In this document: positions 1 to 8,305 of the stretch, piece after piece
How positions within the stretch are numbered: position 1 is the first letter of the stretch
How the letters are laid out: each line of letters begins with the position of its first letter
Assembly: GCA_947498505.1 (NCBI GenBank)
Contig: CANMKG010000002.1
Location: 620,001-684,000, forward strand
Reading direction: 5' to 3'
Source of the DNA: an uncultured Maribacter sp.
Lineage (GTDB): Bacteria > Bacteroidota > Bacteroidia > Flavobacteriales > Flavobacteriaceae
Length of the DNA stretch: 64,000 bases
Made by a program: the position numbers and the translations under genes
The notes under the pieces: model-generated
Databases searched by the model: none
Told to the model about the DNA's origin: nothing
The model's input: only the letters and a program-made list of their open reading frames with translations

Positions 1-125
1 GGCATTTTTTCTATAGCAGAAAGTGGCCCTGTGCATTCACTAAAATAAAGGTTTGAGTTTTTGTCTAAATAAAATGTAAGATTATGCGTATTAATGTAGG
101 AAATTGCATTAAACGTTTTTTCCAT
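1..125 (-). CDS. Hypothetical protein, N-terminal part only
   Basis: An ATG at 125 (minus strand) opens a frame that stays open for 41 codons to the window edge, beginning MEKTFNAISYIN. I recognise no domain. The upstream 264 bases are non-coding and separate it from the divergent HTH gene at 390. The reading frame is short, so it could be chance, but codon content looks like its neighbours. The rest of the gene lies outside the window. Confidence 0.45.
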   Translation of the reverse strand, partial: MEKTFNAISYINTHNLTFYLDKNSNLYFSECTGPLSAIEKM

Positions 126-343
126 ATGCTATGTTGCGGTTTTAACTGTGGTTTTAATCTTAGTCCAATTTATCCATCACGTCCATACTCAGTTTTAAAT
201 AATTATTTTGCATGTTAAAAATCTAATAAACATTTACTTACGTAATGTATATGAGATATGGACAAAATGATGGATTGTAACTTAAAATAATTTACTTATC
301 TTATCTATTACTAAACAAAAGTAATAAAAATTTAGTTCAAAGT

Positions 344-360
344 AGTACATAAAAGTACAT
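344..360 (+). promoter_or_regulatory. Tandem AGTACAT repeat upstream of HTH gene
   Basis: AGTACAT occurs at 344-350 and again at 354-360, exactly 10 bp apart (one helical turn), about 30 bases before the start of the HTH gene at 390. Direct repeats on one face of the helix close to a regulator start often serve as autoregulatory sites. This role is inferred from position only. Confidence 0.3.
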
Positions 361-389
361 TTTTTGAAATAAATACTTACAAGAATTGA

Positions 390-851
390 ATGAAAGCTGA
401 CGAAATAATAAATATTTTACTATCAGAATTCAAAACCGATAAAGCTGGTCTTGCTACAATTTTAGATGTACATAAATCTACAATTAGCAATATTAGTAAA
501 GGGTATACAAAACGTATTTCTCCAAAACTTGCTCAACGAATAATAGGTTTAAAACCAGAATTAAACTACTCTTTTTTAGTAGGTGCTAGTAATCAATTAC
601 GATTAACTGATGATGAAGATATTGCGCCTGCAAGTATTTGTTTAACTACAAAAGGAAGATCACGAATAACGGTTGAAGAAATCGCAACTTTTGTATTGAA
701 TCATATAGAAGAGTTTGAAAAGAATGATATTTTTTCAGTGTATAAAAGCTCTGTGATTAATCAAGCTAAGGTAGAGCTACTGCAAGAACAGTTACTTTTA
801 AAAAATACGCTTAAAAACGATAATGAGGAGGAAGCAGATAATGAGGATTAA
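390..851 (+). CDS. Small helix-turn-helix protein
   Basis: This 153-residue protein has an N-terminal region (about residues 1-65) resembling an XRE-like helix-turn-helix: a helix with LATILDVHKSTISNIS, then a recognition-like helix with KLAQRIIG. The rest is polar, with an acidic C-terminal tail (DNEEEADNED), and matches nothing I know. No membrane segment or signal peptide is visible. Its stop overlaps the stop of the convergent gene by 4 bp (TTAA at 848-851). It probably binds DNA and may control itself or the facing operon; the target is not evident. Phage-repressor ancestry is possible, but no phage genes are nearby. Confidence 0.75.
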   Translation: MKADEIINILLSEFKTDKAGLATILDVHKSTISNISKGYTKRISPKLAQRIIGLKPELNYSFLVGASNQLRLTDDEDIAPASICLTTKGRSRITVEEIATFVLNHIEEFEKNDIFSVYKSSVINQAKVELLQEQLLLKNTLKNDNEEEADNED

Positions 852-1159
852 ATACCTTTAAGTGTTTTTTCAATATCTTGCTCGGTAATTTTATCAAAGC
901 CAATATCTTTTAAAAGTACAAGTATTTTTAGGTTTTTCACACGCTTTTTAGCTTTTTCATTTTTAGCATCAATTTCTTTAATTTTTTTGTTTTTGAATAG
1001 GCTTTTTAGGTACCCTTTTTCACTGTCGGAATAATCATCGTTGGATGCGTTAAACTTATCCATAATATCGCTTAGTAAAACTATAGTTTCGCTAACAGAT
1101 AATTCTCCCTCTGTGGTCCTTCGACGCACTTCTTTTATTTCTTTTATTAAATCTTGCAT
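848..1159 (-). CDS. Hypothetical charged helical protein
   Basis: This 103-residue soluble protein is very rich in Lys, Glu and Asp and looks almost entirely helical; residues 55-75 (KNKKIKEIDAKNEKAKKRVK) could form a coiled coil. No known domain is apparent. It starts 11 bases after the membrane protein encoded just upstream on the same strand, so the two are probably co-transcribed, with the small lipoprotein gene at 1613-1771 first. It could be a cytoplasmic partner of the membrane protein, but that is a guess from gene order. Confidence 0.65.
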   Translation of the reverse strand: MQDLIKEIKEVRRRTTEGELSVSETIVLLSDIMDKFNASNDDYSDSEKGYLKSLFKNKKIKEIDAKNEKAKKRVKNLKILVLLKDIGFDKITEQDIEKTLKGI

Positions 1160-1170
1160 AGGTAGTAGGC

Positions 1171-1671
1171 TTAACTTTCAGATAAGGTTTTAGATTTTAA
1201 AATGTTTAAAATCTCTTTAGTTTCTTGTTGAAATTCGTCTTTTAAAATCTCTTGTTTTTTATGCCAAATAGATATTTTGTTTATTAGCAATGTTAGTATA
1301 AGGAAAAGTGAACATGATCCAATTGCGTACAAATGGAGCAAAACATTATCAAAACGAATCTCAGGTTGGAAAATCCAAGTAATCTGAACAGTATAGGAGT
1401 AAATAGGGACAAGGAAAGAGGATAAATATGGTCTAAAGGCTACTCCTAGTATTATTATTACGGGAACAACAGATTGCATTAGTGTCCAAACAAATGTATA
1501 ATAATCGTAGAAGCCATAGTCGTTACCTCCTTCTATTTTTAAAAACAATAATACCTTATCTAGATATAATAATAATCCAGATAAGGCAATTAATATTGAT
1601 CCAAGAACTCTTTTATTTATTATGATCTCCAACGATTCTAATTTTCTCTCTATCGACGTTATGAATCTCAT
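1171..1671 (-). CDS. Hypothetical four-helix membrane protein
   Basis: The protein has about 166 residues if it starts at ATG 1671 (MRFITSIERK); an earlier in-frame ATG exists at 1698. Four hydrophobic stretches (around GSILIALSGLLLYL, SVVPVIIILGVAF, a Tyr-rich third and SCSLFLILTLLI) suggest an integral membrane protein. A charged C-terminal helix (KKQEILKDEFQQETKEILNIL) probably lies in the cytoplasm. Whichever start is used, the gene overlaps the end of the small lipoprotein gene in another frame, suggesting translational coupling. I do not recognise the family. Confidence 0.65.
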   Translation of the reverse strand: MRFITSIERKLESLEIIINKRVLGSILIALSGLLLYLDKVLLFLKIEGGNDYGFYDYYTFVWTLMQSVVPVIIILGVAFRPYLSSFLVPIYSYTVQITWIFQPEIRFDNVLLHLYAIGSCSLFLILTLLINKISIWHKKQEILKDEFQQETKEILNILKSKTLSES

Positions 1672-1771
1672 AAAGGCTATCCGTTTCTGCGGTATCATTT
1701 TTTTCGCAAGAGCTCAAAAACCCTATAAATACAAATACTACCGCGATTAATACTAAATTTTTAACTTTCAT
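1613..1771 (-). CDS. 52-aa predicted lipoprotein
   Basis: The ATG at 1771 opens MKVKNLVLIAVVFVFIGFLS followed by SCEKNDTAETDS, a classic short signal peptide with a lipobox ending at Cys22, then a polar tail to the TAA at 1613. The mature part would be only about 31 residues, small for a lipoprotein. It overlaps the downstream membrane-protein gene out of frame by at least 59 bp. It could be an entry-exclusion-like or signalling small lipoprotein, or the truncated remnant of a longer one. The signal peptide is clear; the function is not. Confidence 0.6.
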   Translation of the reverse strand: MKVKNLVLIAVVFVFIGFLSSCEKNDTAETDSLYEIHNVDREKIRIVGDHNK

Positions 1772-2038
1772 AATAACATGCTTTTAATTAATAATTATTT
1801 ATTACATGTAAATTACGAATTTCCTACAAATGTAGGAATTATATTAATGAGTTTTGGTGTAAGTATTACGGATATCGGTATGTAGTGTAAGTAATTCGGT
1901 ATACAGCCAAAATGTTTACATAAACATCTTTGAATTGTGATTATAATCGATAATCGGAAAGCGTCAAAGAAAATAGTTTTAACGTAGTTTTTTGGAGACT
2001 ACAAGAAAAACGATATTGCTAAGTAATCTTCTGGAAAA

Positions 2039-2977
2039 TTACCTTCCTCCAATGGCTTGAATATCAAGAATACAATCGGAATCCAAACCTGGGAAAACCA
2101 ATAAGCCTTTTGCTGCATTACTTTTCATTTTGCTTAATAGCGTATTGCCATTTAATGCACAGCTAGAGTACACTTTATTGTTGTTAACTTTAGCAGATTT
2201 GTTGGTTTGCCCAAATTGTAGTTCAGCACGCATTAAACAAATATCTGCGTTACAATGATTGTTTGGAGTTTCTTCTCCGTCAGTTAAAACAGGATCTCCA
2301 TTTTCATCTCTAACAACATCTTCATGAGGGTTAACCATATCTGTTCCTAAATTTACTAAACCAAATAGGTGTCCAAATTCGTGATTTAAAGTCGCGGTTT
2401 CTATATCAACGGTAGAGCTTAAACCACCTTCTTGAGCTAAGTTATCTATTGTTTTTTGATATATAACCATTGATGTGTTTCTGTAAACAGCACCTAGTGT
2501 TACAATGTCATTATCGGGCTCATCCGTATCATCAGGAGCATCAGCAAAATAAATGTATATGGCTAAGGTTTTACCTGAATTGTAAGAATTTCGGTGTTCT
2601 TGTTCTAGGTCGGCAACCTCTTGTAATGTTAACGTTTCTTCATTTGGCGATGCAAGTTCCGTATAAGTAACTTCAATATCCTCCTTAAAAGTGTGTTTTT
2701 TTAAAAAATAATTGGTGAAGCCTGTAATAGCACTTTCTTCGGGACGAAAGCCCTGCACGTAATCAATTTCAATTAGCAATTTATCAAAGTTGGTGTTAGA
2801 AAGAATATCGTTGCCGGAACTTCCTGTTGCCTTTAAATTAGCAGTTTTATCAATAGAAGTTGGGTCTGGATTTTCACCTGGATTAGGGTTTTCACTGTCT
2901 GGACTATCAGAACTACTTGAACATGAACCAAAAAACAAAACAACTAAAACAAGTAAAAACGAAGCAGATTTTTTCAT
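2039..2977 (-). CDS. Lipoprotein zinc metalloprotease, metzincin/archaemetzincin-like
   Basis: This 312-residue protein has a signal peptide with lipobox Cys19 followed by a Ser/Asp/Pro-rich linker to about residue 43. The zinc-protease motif HEFGH lies at 199-203 and continues LFGLV, but the next residue is Asn rather than the third His of metzincins. About 32 residues later comes HCNADICLM (241-249), which matches the HC-x4-C-x-M signature of archaemetzincins and would supply both the third ligand and the Met-turn. It probably hydrolyses peptides at the cell surface or in the periplasm. Similar proteins are annotated as membrane metalloproteases in Flavobacteriaceae. It is monocistronic, with about 265 bases of non-coding sequence downstream. 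Confidence 0.8.
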   Translation of the reverse strand: MKKSASFLLVLVVLFFGSCSSSSDSPDSENPNPGENPDPTSIDKTANLKATGSSGNDILSNTNFDKLLIEIDYVQGFRPEESAITGFTNYFLKKHTFKEDIEVTYTELASPNEETLTLQEVADLEQEHRNSYNSGKTLAIYIYFADAPDDTDEPDNDIVTLGAVYRNTSMVIYQKTIDNLAQEGGLSSTVDIETATLNHEFGHLFGLVNLGTDMVNPHEDVVRDENGDPVLTDGEETPNNHCNADICLMRAELQFGQTNKSAKVNNNKVYSSCALNGNTLLSKMKSNAAKGLLVFPGLDSDCILDIQAIGGR

Positions 2978-3032
2978 AGTACAAATTTGTTACATAAAGA
3001 GTAACGCAAAAATGATGCCTCCATTATCTTTT

Positions 3033-3731
3033 TTATGATAATCTTGCTAAATAATCATAATGTTCGCCTTCAAAAATAAGCTCGCATTGCAGCCCATTTG
3101 CTAGAGCTGCGCGTTGTAAAGTATTGTAATCTATATAAAGCCAAGGGAATTCAGACGTTTTTTCTTCCTTATATTTCATCATAAAAGTTACCTCACCATA
3201 ATAACTCCCATCATCGGGGATCCAATAACCGCCATCATCATCACTTTCAAACATATAAATAATATCGCTAGAGTCTATAAGTATTTGTCCTCCAGTGGAA
3301 AGCATGTTTTTTAGGTGTGTAAAAAAGTTGCCAATATTAGCCAGCGTACCAGCAAGACCAGTACCGTTCATTAGTAAAAGTAAGGTATCATATTTTTTAT
3401 GGTGTTGGTACAGGGTCTCATTAATAGTATTTTTTATGCCTCTTAGCCTGCAAGTTTCAATAGCCCCTTTTGAAGCATCTAAGGCAGTAACTTTTTTGTT
3501 TTGTTGTTCAAGCCAAAGGCTGTGACTGCCTGCTCCAGCACCAATATCTAAAATATTACCCTTACATAATTTTAATGCTTTTTGTTCAAGAATGGGCATT
3601 TCATTAAACGAGCGAAACAAATAGGGAAGTGGTAAAACATCTTCCTCATCTAAAGACGAAAAAGTAATGATGTCTTCGGTATAGTTATTTTGCTGATAAT
3701 CTAGTAAGGCATTACCATAAATATCGTTCAT
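3033..3731 (-). CDS. Class I SAM-dependent methyltransferase
   Basis: About 232 residues from the start MNDIYGNALLDYQQ (ATG 3731); a second in-frame ATG lies 24 bases upstream at 3755. Motif I is ILDIGAGAGSHSLWLE, followed by the acidic motif VTALDAS at the end of strand beta-2 and LLLMNGTGL at motif IV, all typical of Rossmann-fold methyltransferases. Substrate residues are not diagnostic, so the acceptor is unknown. It is soluble, with no signal peptide. It is divergent from the cysteine-cluster gene at 3817, with 85 bases between the starts, and downstream of nothing obviously related. Confidence 0.8.
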   Translation of the reverse strand: MNDIYGNALLDYQQNNYTEDIITFSSLDEEDVLPLPYLFRSFNEMPILEQKALKLCKGNILDIGAGAGSHSLWLEQQNKKVTALDASKGAIETCRLRGIKNTINETLYQHHKKYDTLLLLMNGTGLAGTLANIGNFFTHLKNMLSTGGQILIDSSDIIYMFESDDDGGYWIPDDGSYYGEVTFMMKYKEEKTSEFPWLYIDYNTLQRAALANGLQCELIFEGEHYDYLARLS

Positions 3732-3816
3732 GCGTATATTTGTACTTTGTAACAAAGTTCAGGTTTTTGTTTGTTTTAGAAAAATTGAACTCAATTATTG
3801 CTTGCATATTTAGACC

Positions 3817-4308
3817 ATGAACAATATACTTCAACAATTACCCAAAAAGGCGGCAGAGAAGAAGGGAGAGAATCAAAAGTTTTTTAAAAAACTGAAAAAG
3901 AAACCACCCAAAAATTTGGATTACATCATGCAAGAATTACATGATGATGAGTTTGAAAAAACCGATTGTTTAACGTGTGCAAATTGTTGTAAAACTACGG
4001 GACCTTTGTTTACAAATATTGATATTGAACGTATTGCAAAACATTTTAGACAAAAGCCTCAACAATTTATAAATCAATATTTAAGAGTTGATGAGGATAA
4101 TGATTATGTATTGCAACAAGTACCTTGTACTTTTCTGGGTGCCGATAATTATTGTTCTATTTATGATGTGCGTCCAAAAGCATGTCGAGAGTTTCCACAC
4201 ACTAATCGTAAAAAGTTTCAACAAATAAGTAACCTAACCTTAAAAAATGTTGCAATATGCCCCGCTGCTTATAATATTGTGGAGGAAATGAAAAAAAGAA
4301 TACCCTAA
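3817..4308 (+). CDS. YkgJ-type cysteine cluster protein
   Basis: The 163-residue protein carries the cysteine pattern of the YkgJ/UPF0153 family: DCLTCANCCKTTGP (about residues 49-62), then VPCTFLGADNYCSIYDVRPKAC (about 107-128) followed by REFPH. The Cys residues are thought to bind zinc or an iron-sulfur cluster. The N-terminal 35 residues are Lys-rich and basic. The biochemical role of this family is not established; some members act in protein modification. It ends two bases before the convergent NamZ-like gene. Confidence 0.85.
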   Translation: MNNILQQLPKKAAEKKGENQKFFKKLKKKPPKNLDYIMQELHDDEFEKTDCLTCANCCKTTGPLFTNIDIERIAKHFRQKPQQFINQYLRVDEDNDYVLQQVPCTFLGADNYCSIYDVRPKACREFPHTNRKKFQQISNLTLKNVAICPAAYNIVEEMKKRIP

Positions 4309-4310
4309 AT

Positions 4311-5543
4311 CTAGTTTTCGGGATACAATAAATATTTAGCTCTTATTTTTTTAAAGGCATTAATATCAGCTTGCCATGTTTTTTTTATTTCATTATTAGA
4401 AAGTCCTGCCTCAATTTGTTGTTGAAGTTTTTCAGTTCCCGCATGTTTAGTAAACCCTTTGGTAATAAAAAATTTCTTTTTATCTACGGTATTCATGTAG
4501 GCATCAATAATCCATTGCATGGAAACCTCATTCATTCTAGAAACTTTAGACAGGTCTTTTCCGAAACATTTTTTGCCTTTTTCTTTGGGGTATTTAGCAC
4601 CAAAATTAGATTTTGGAGTATAATGAAAATTATACTGAATACTATCTAAAAAAGAAGCGCCATAACGTTGAAATTGATACTCCGTTCCTCTGCCCGCGTT
4701 CACATTTGTTCCCTCAAAAAGCCCAAGACTAGGGTACAAATTTATTGCAGTATCATTGGGTAAGTTTGGTGAGGGCCTAATAGTTAAACTGTAGTTAGTT
4801 TTACGAGAATAGCTTTTTAACGGTATCACGGTTAGCAAAGCTTTGTTATTGTTTTTTAACCAACCCTCTTCATTTATCATTGTAGCATACTCGCCAATTG
4901 TCATTCCGTATACCAAGGGGATTAAAGTCATACCTAAAAAACCAGTATGCTCTTTTTGCATGGTAGGTCCGTCAACATAATGGATATTTGGATTTGGGCG
5001 GTCAAGAACCAAAATGGGGATATTATTTTTAGCACAAGCTTCCATAGCCAACTGTAGTGTTGCTATGTAGGTGTAAAAACGAACACCCACATCTTGAATA
5101 TCAAAAACAACCAAATCAATACCTTTTAATTGTTCATCAGATGGTTTTTTGTTTTTTCCGTACAACGAAATTATAGGGAGACCTGTTTTTTTGTCCATAC
5201 CATCATTTACATGCTCGCCCGCATCAACTTGGCCTCTAAAACCATGTTCAGGGGCAAAAACTTTTACAATATTAATGTCGTGGCTTAATAAAGAATCAAT
5301 CAAATGGGTGCGACCATTTTTTTTAAAAATCACACTAGTTTGGTTAGCAATAATAGCAATTTGTTTGTTTTTAAGTTTGGGTAAATAAGCTTCCGTTTGG
5401 TTGGCGCTAATTTGTAAAGTGTCGTTTTTTGGGGAAGCGTTTTCCACAATATTTTTTTTGTGCGCTTTTCCTTGGTTTCCACAGGTAGTTAATATAAAAA
5501 ACCATAATAAAAATGTACTTTTGAAACTAGGTAAAAACATCAT
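4311..5543 (-). CDS. namZ: Exo-beta-N-acetylmuramidase, NamZ/DUF1343 family
   Basis: The protein is about 410 residues from MMFLPSFKS, with a signal peptide and lipobox-like FILTTCG, so it is probably a periplasmic or surface lipoprotein. It has the full DUF1343 pattern: VFAPEHGFRG, DAGEHVND, GLPIISLYG, GIDLVVFDIQDVGVRFYTYI, LDRPNPN and GRGTEYQFQRYGASF. Characterised NamZ enzymes (GH171) release N-acetylmuramic acid from the non-reducing ends of peptidoglycan, so a cell-wall recycling role is likely. The start used here leaves only 3 bp to the divergent permease start at 5547; an alternative ATG lies further upstream at 5597 but would delay the signal peptide by 18 residues. Confidence 0.85.
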   Translation of the reverse strand: MMFLPSFKSTFLLWFFILTTCGNQGKAHKKNIVENASPKNDTLQISANQTEAYLPKLKNKQIAIIANQTSVIFKKNGRTHLIDSLLSHDINIVKVFAPEHGFRGQVDAGEHVNDGMDKKTGLPIISLYGKNKKPSDEQLKGIDLVVFDIQDVGVRFYTYIATLQLAMEACAKNNIPILVLDRPNPNIHYVDGPTMQKEHTGFLGMTLIPLVYGMTIGEYATMINEEGWLKNNNKALLTVIPLKSYSRKTNYSLTIRPSPNLPNDTAINLYPSLGLFEGTNVNAGRGTEYQFQRYGASFLDSIQYNFHYTPKSNFGAKYPKEKGKKCFGKDLSKVSRMNEVSMQWIIDAYMNTVDKKKFFITKGFTKHAGTEKLQQQIEAGLSNNEIKKTWQADINAFKKIRAKYLLYPEN

Positions 5544-5546
5544 GAT

Positions 5547-6788
5547 TTGAATTTTGAATACTTTGTAGCCAAACGACTCATTAAGGGTAAGGAGCATAAA
5601 ATTAGTATTTCTGCACCAATAATAAAAATAGCGATTACCGCAATTGCTATTGGAATTATAATGATGTTGGTTGCTATTGCCACTGGTGTGGGCTTAAAAC
5701 ATAAAATTCGGGAAAAAGTAACTGCTTTTAACGGGCATGTTCAAATTTTTAATTACGATAGTAATTCTTCTGAAGTTTCAGTAAAACCACTTTCTCTTGA
5801 ACAAGATTTCTACCCTAAGTTTACTAGTATTGATGGTATTTTACATGTGCAAGCTGTTGCCAATAAAGGTGGTATTATACGTACTGAAGACACTTTTGAA
5901 GGGATTATTGCTAAAGGAGTAGGAACCGATTATAATTGGGATGTTTTTAAAGAATATGTAGTTGATGGTAGTTTGCCTGATTATTCTGATGAGTTGGGTA
6001 ATCAAGTTTTAATGTCCAGTTTAATGGCAAATAGACTACAATTGAAAACTGGTGATGATTTTTATGCTTTTTTTCTGAAAGAGCAAGACGTATCCAAAAC
6101 CCCTAATCAGAGAAAGTTTGTAATATCTGGTATTTACGACAGTGGTTTTGAAGAGTTTGATGGCACGTATGTATTTGTTGATATCAGACATGTTCAACGT
6201 ATGAATAAATGGTCAGAAAACGAAGTAGGAAATTTTGAAGTCTTCCTGAATAGTTTTGATAATATTGATGAAAAAAGTAATGAAATATACGGTAAGGTAG
6301 TTTCTACCCTTGATGTTAAAACAATTAAAGATAAGTACAGCAAAATATTTGAATGGATAGGTTTGTTTGACTTTAATATTGCCATTATAATAGGTATAAT
6401 GATTATTGTTGGCGGTATTAATATGATAACGGCACTTTTGGTTTTAATTTTGGAAAGGACGCAAATGATAGGGGTGTTAAAAGCACTTGGGTCTTCCAAT
6501 TGGACCATAAGAAAAGTGTTTTTATATAATGCTTCGTATTTGATAGGAATTGGATTGTTCTGGGGAAATATTATTGGTCTAGGGTTTATTTTTATGCAAC
6601 AAAAATTTAGACTTTTTAAGTTTCCAAATCCAAAAGAATATTACATTGACTATATACCGGTGCATATAGATTTTACAACGGTAATTGCGCTTAATTTAGG
6701 TGTATTGCTCTTATGTTTATTAATGTTATTGCTACCATCTTACATTATTACAAAAATAACCCCTGTTAAAGCAATGAAGTTTGAATAG
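5547..6788 (+). CDS. LolE/FtsX-type ABC transporter permease
   Basis: The 413-residue protein has the MacB/FtsX layout: a first membrane helix (about 27-49), a periplasmic domain (50-270), then three helices near 273-300, 325-352 and 373-400, ending with the ITKITPVKAMKFE tail typical of the family. It probably pairs with an ATPase encoded elsewhere for lipoprotein or lipid handling at the inner membrane. The first codon is TTG: the frame has a stop at 5532 and no ATG before the conserved-looking MNFEYFVAKRLIKGKE, so a TTG start is the natural reading. The gene starts 3 bp from the divergent NamZ-like gene. Confidence 0.85.
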   Translation: MNFEYFVAKRLIKGKEHKISISAPIIKIAITAIAIGIIMMLVAIATGVGLKHKIREKVTAFNGHVQIFNYDSNSSEVSVKPLSLEQDFYPKFTSIDGILHVQAVANKGGIIRTEDTFEGIIAKGVGTDYNWDVFKEYVVDGSLPDYSDELGNQVLMSSLMANRLQLKTGDDFYAFFLKEQDVSKTPNQRKFVISGIYDSGFEEFDGTYVFVDIRHVQRMNKWSENEVGNFEVFLNSFDNIDEKSNEIYGKVVSTLDVKTIKDKYSKIFEWIGLFDFNIAIIIGIMIIVGGINMITALLVLILERTQMIGVLKALGSSNWTIRKVFLYNASYLIGIGLFWGNIIGLGFIFMQQKFRLFKFPNPKEYYIDYIPVHIDFTTVIALNLGVLLLCLLMLLLPSYIITKITPVKAMKFE

Positions 6789-6887
6789 TTTTCAGACATT
6801 AAACATGCTTTTGTTTAAGGTGAATCTTACAATGGTTTTGTATCTTGATGCAAAAATTAAGGAGTCTGTAATTAAGAACTAACGTAC

Positions 6888-7664
6888 ATGGTTGAACTAC
6901 ATTTTCTAGAACAAAAAGTAAAAATTGACAAGGGAGAACTTATTAGTTATACCGTTGAAGATTATGAATGTATACATCAAAAAGGGAGTCCAGGTTGGCG
7001 AAATTCGGATACTGAAATGTTCCCAATTATAGGGCCTGTGAATACTGCTAATTATAAGGTGCAAACTCTTAGAGGAGAGGCAAAACAAGACCAACATGGT
7101 TTATTGCGAGAACTGTCATATGAATTCGTAAGTCAAGAAAATCAAATAGTAATTTTTGAGAAAACCTATAAAGCGAATACTAAAATTTTCAATAGTAAAT
7201 ATCCTGCTAAATCAACTCAAGAATTATTATCGTGGCCTTATGATTTTAGTTTTTGTAAACGGTTTGAAATTACTAAAGAAGGATTAAAAGTTTCGTTTAC
7301 TATAGAGGGTGAAGAAGGTATGCCTTTTATGCTGGGGTACCATCCTGCGTTTAAGTTAAATAGTAAAAAAACGGTCATTAACAGTGATGAAAAAAGCATA
7401 ACTTTAGATGAAATAAAGGAAGCTGGTAGTAACGCTTATCCCGTTCAGAATTGTGAAGGTATTGTTTTGAATGATGAAAAAGAAGTTCATATTAAAACAG
7501 TTGGTTTTAATCATTTTATGTTATGGACAGAGGTTGATAATATGTTATGTATAGAACCAATCACTTTTTATCCTTATGCGGTTTCTCAAAATAATTTAGC
7601 TGAAGGTTTTCAGTTTTTAGGAAAAAAACCAAAGGAATTTTCGGTACTTATAGCAGTTAAATAA
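6888..7664 (+). CDS. Aldose 1-epimerase family protein
   Basis: This 258-residue cytoplasmic protein belongs to the galactose mutarotase-like fold. Visible landmarks are SPGWRNSDTEMFPIIGPV near the N-terminus, QDQHGLLRE (about 65-73) with a candidate catalytic His, PFMLGYHPAFKL (about 145-156) with the second His, and CIEPITFYPYAV with the candidate Glu near 225. Such enzymes interconvert alpha and beta anomers of free sugars or sugar phosphates. Its stop codon overlaps the start of the Crp gene (TAATG at 7662-7666), so the two are translationally coupled even though no functional link is obvious. Confidence 0.8.
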   Translation: MVELHFLEQKVKIDKGELISYTVEDYECIHQKGSPGWRNSDTEMFPIIGPVNTANYKVQTLRGEAKQDQHGLLRELSYEFVSQENQIVIFEKTYKANTKIFNSKYPAKSTQELLSWPYDFSFCKRFEITKEGLKVSFTIEGEEGMPFMLGYHPAFKLNSKKTVINSDEKSITLDEIKEAGSNAYPVQNCEGIVLNDEKEVHIKTVGFNHFMLWTEVDNMLCIEPITFYPYAVSQNNLAEGFQFLGKKPKEFSVLIAVK

Positions 7665-8296
7665 TGCAAAGCGAATTAATAAATAATTATGGAGGTGCTT
7701 TTGAAGAAAACCTATTGCTTGAAATTCAGCAATACGGCAGGATTAAAAAAGTACAACCAGGTGATTTTTTAATCGATTTTGGACAAACTATTTCTGCAAT
7801 GCCTTTACTGTTTTCTGGTGCTGTAAAAGTACTTCGAGAGGATGATAACGGAGATGAATTATTACTGTATTTCTTGGAAAAAGGAGATACCTGTGCAATG
7901 ACGTTTTCGTGTTGTATGGGACAAAGCAAAAGTGAGATACGAGCAGTAGCCGAAACGGAAGCAGAGCTTTTAATGATTCCCATTGCGCAAATGGAATTAT
8001 GGATGCAAAAATATAAAAGTTGGAGAGCCTTTGTTTTAAACAGTTATCATTCAAGAATGACAGAGCTTTTAGAAACTGTAGATTCTCTTGCTTTTATGAA
8101 AATGGATGAACGTTTGCTTAAATATCTTATAGATAAATCTAAGGTTAATAAAAATAGTGTTGTGCGTAGCACGCATCATGAAATAGCGCAAGATTTAAAT
8201 TCGTCTAGAGTCGTAATTTCACGTCTTCTTAAAAAGTTAGAAAACAAAGGTAAAATAGCGCAACAACGTAATTATATTAAACTTTTGGACGTTTAG
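7664..8296 (+). CDS. Crp/Fnr family transcriptional regulator
   Basis: The 210-residue protein has an N-terminal cyclic-nucleotide-binding fold (about 15-125), a dimer helix (about 125-148) and a C-terminal winged helix with HHEIAQDLNSSRVVISRLLKKLENKGKI. It lacks the N-terminal cysteine cluster of oxygen-sensing FNR, but has three cysteines in one segment, TCAMTFSCCMG (Cys77, Cys83, Cys84), which could sense redox or sulfane sulfur; this is inference. It is followed after 9 bases by the cytochrome c peroxidase gene and then by sulfate and persulfide genes, so it probably controls this redox region. Candidate sites ATGAY-N4-RTCAT lie at 12782 and 16963. Confidence 0.88.
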   Translation: MQSELINNYGGAFEENLLLEIQQYGRIKKVQPGDFLIDFGQTISAMPLLFSGAVKVLREDDNGDELLLYFLEKGDTCAMTFSCCMGQSKSEIRAVAETEAELLMIPIAQMELWMQKYKSWRAFVLNSYHSRMTELLETVDSLAFMKMDERLLKYLIDKSKVNKNSVVRSTHHEIAQDLNSSRVVISRLLKKLENKGKIAQQRNYIKLLDV

Positions 8297-8305
8297 GGAA
8301 TACCA

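Noticed and set aside
390-1771. Possible prophage or mobile island signalled by the HTH and small genes
   Set aside because: No integrase, transposase, phage structural gene, attachment repeat or tRNA is present.
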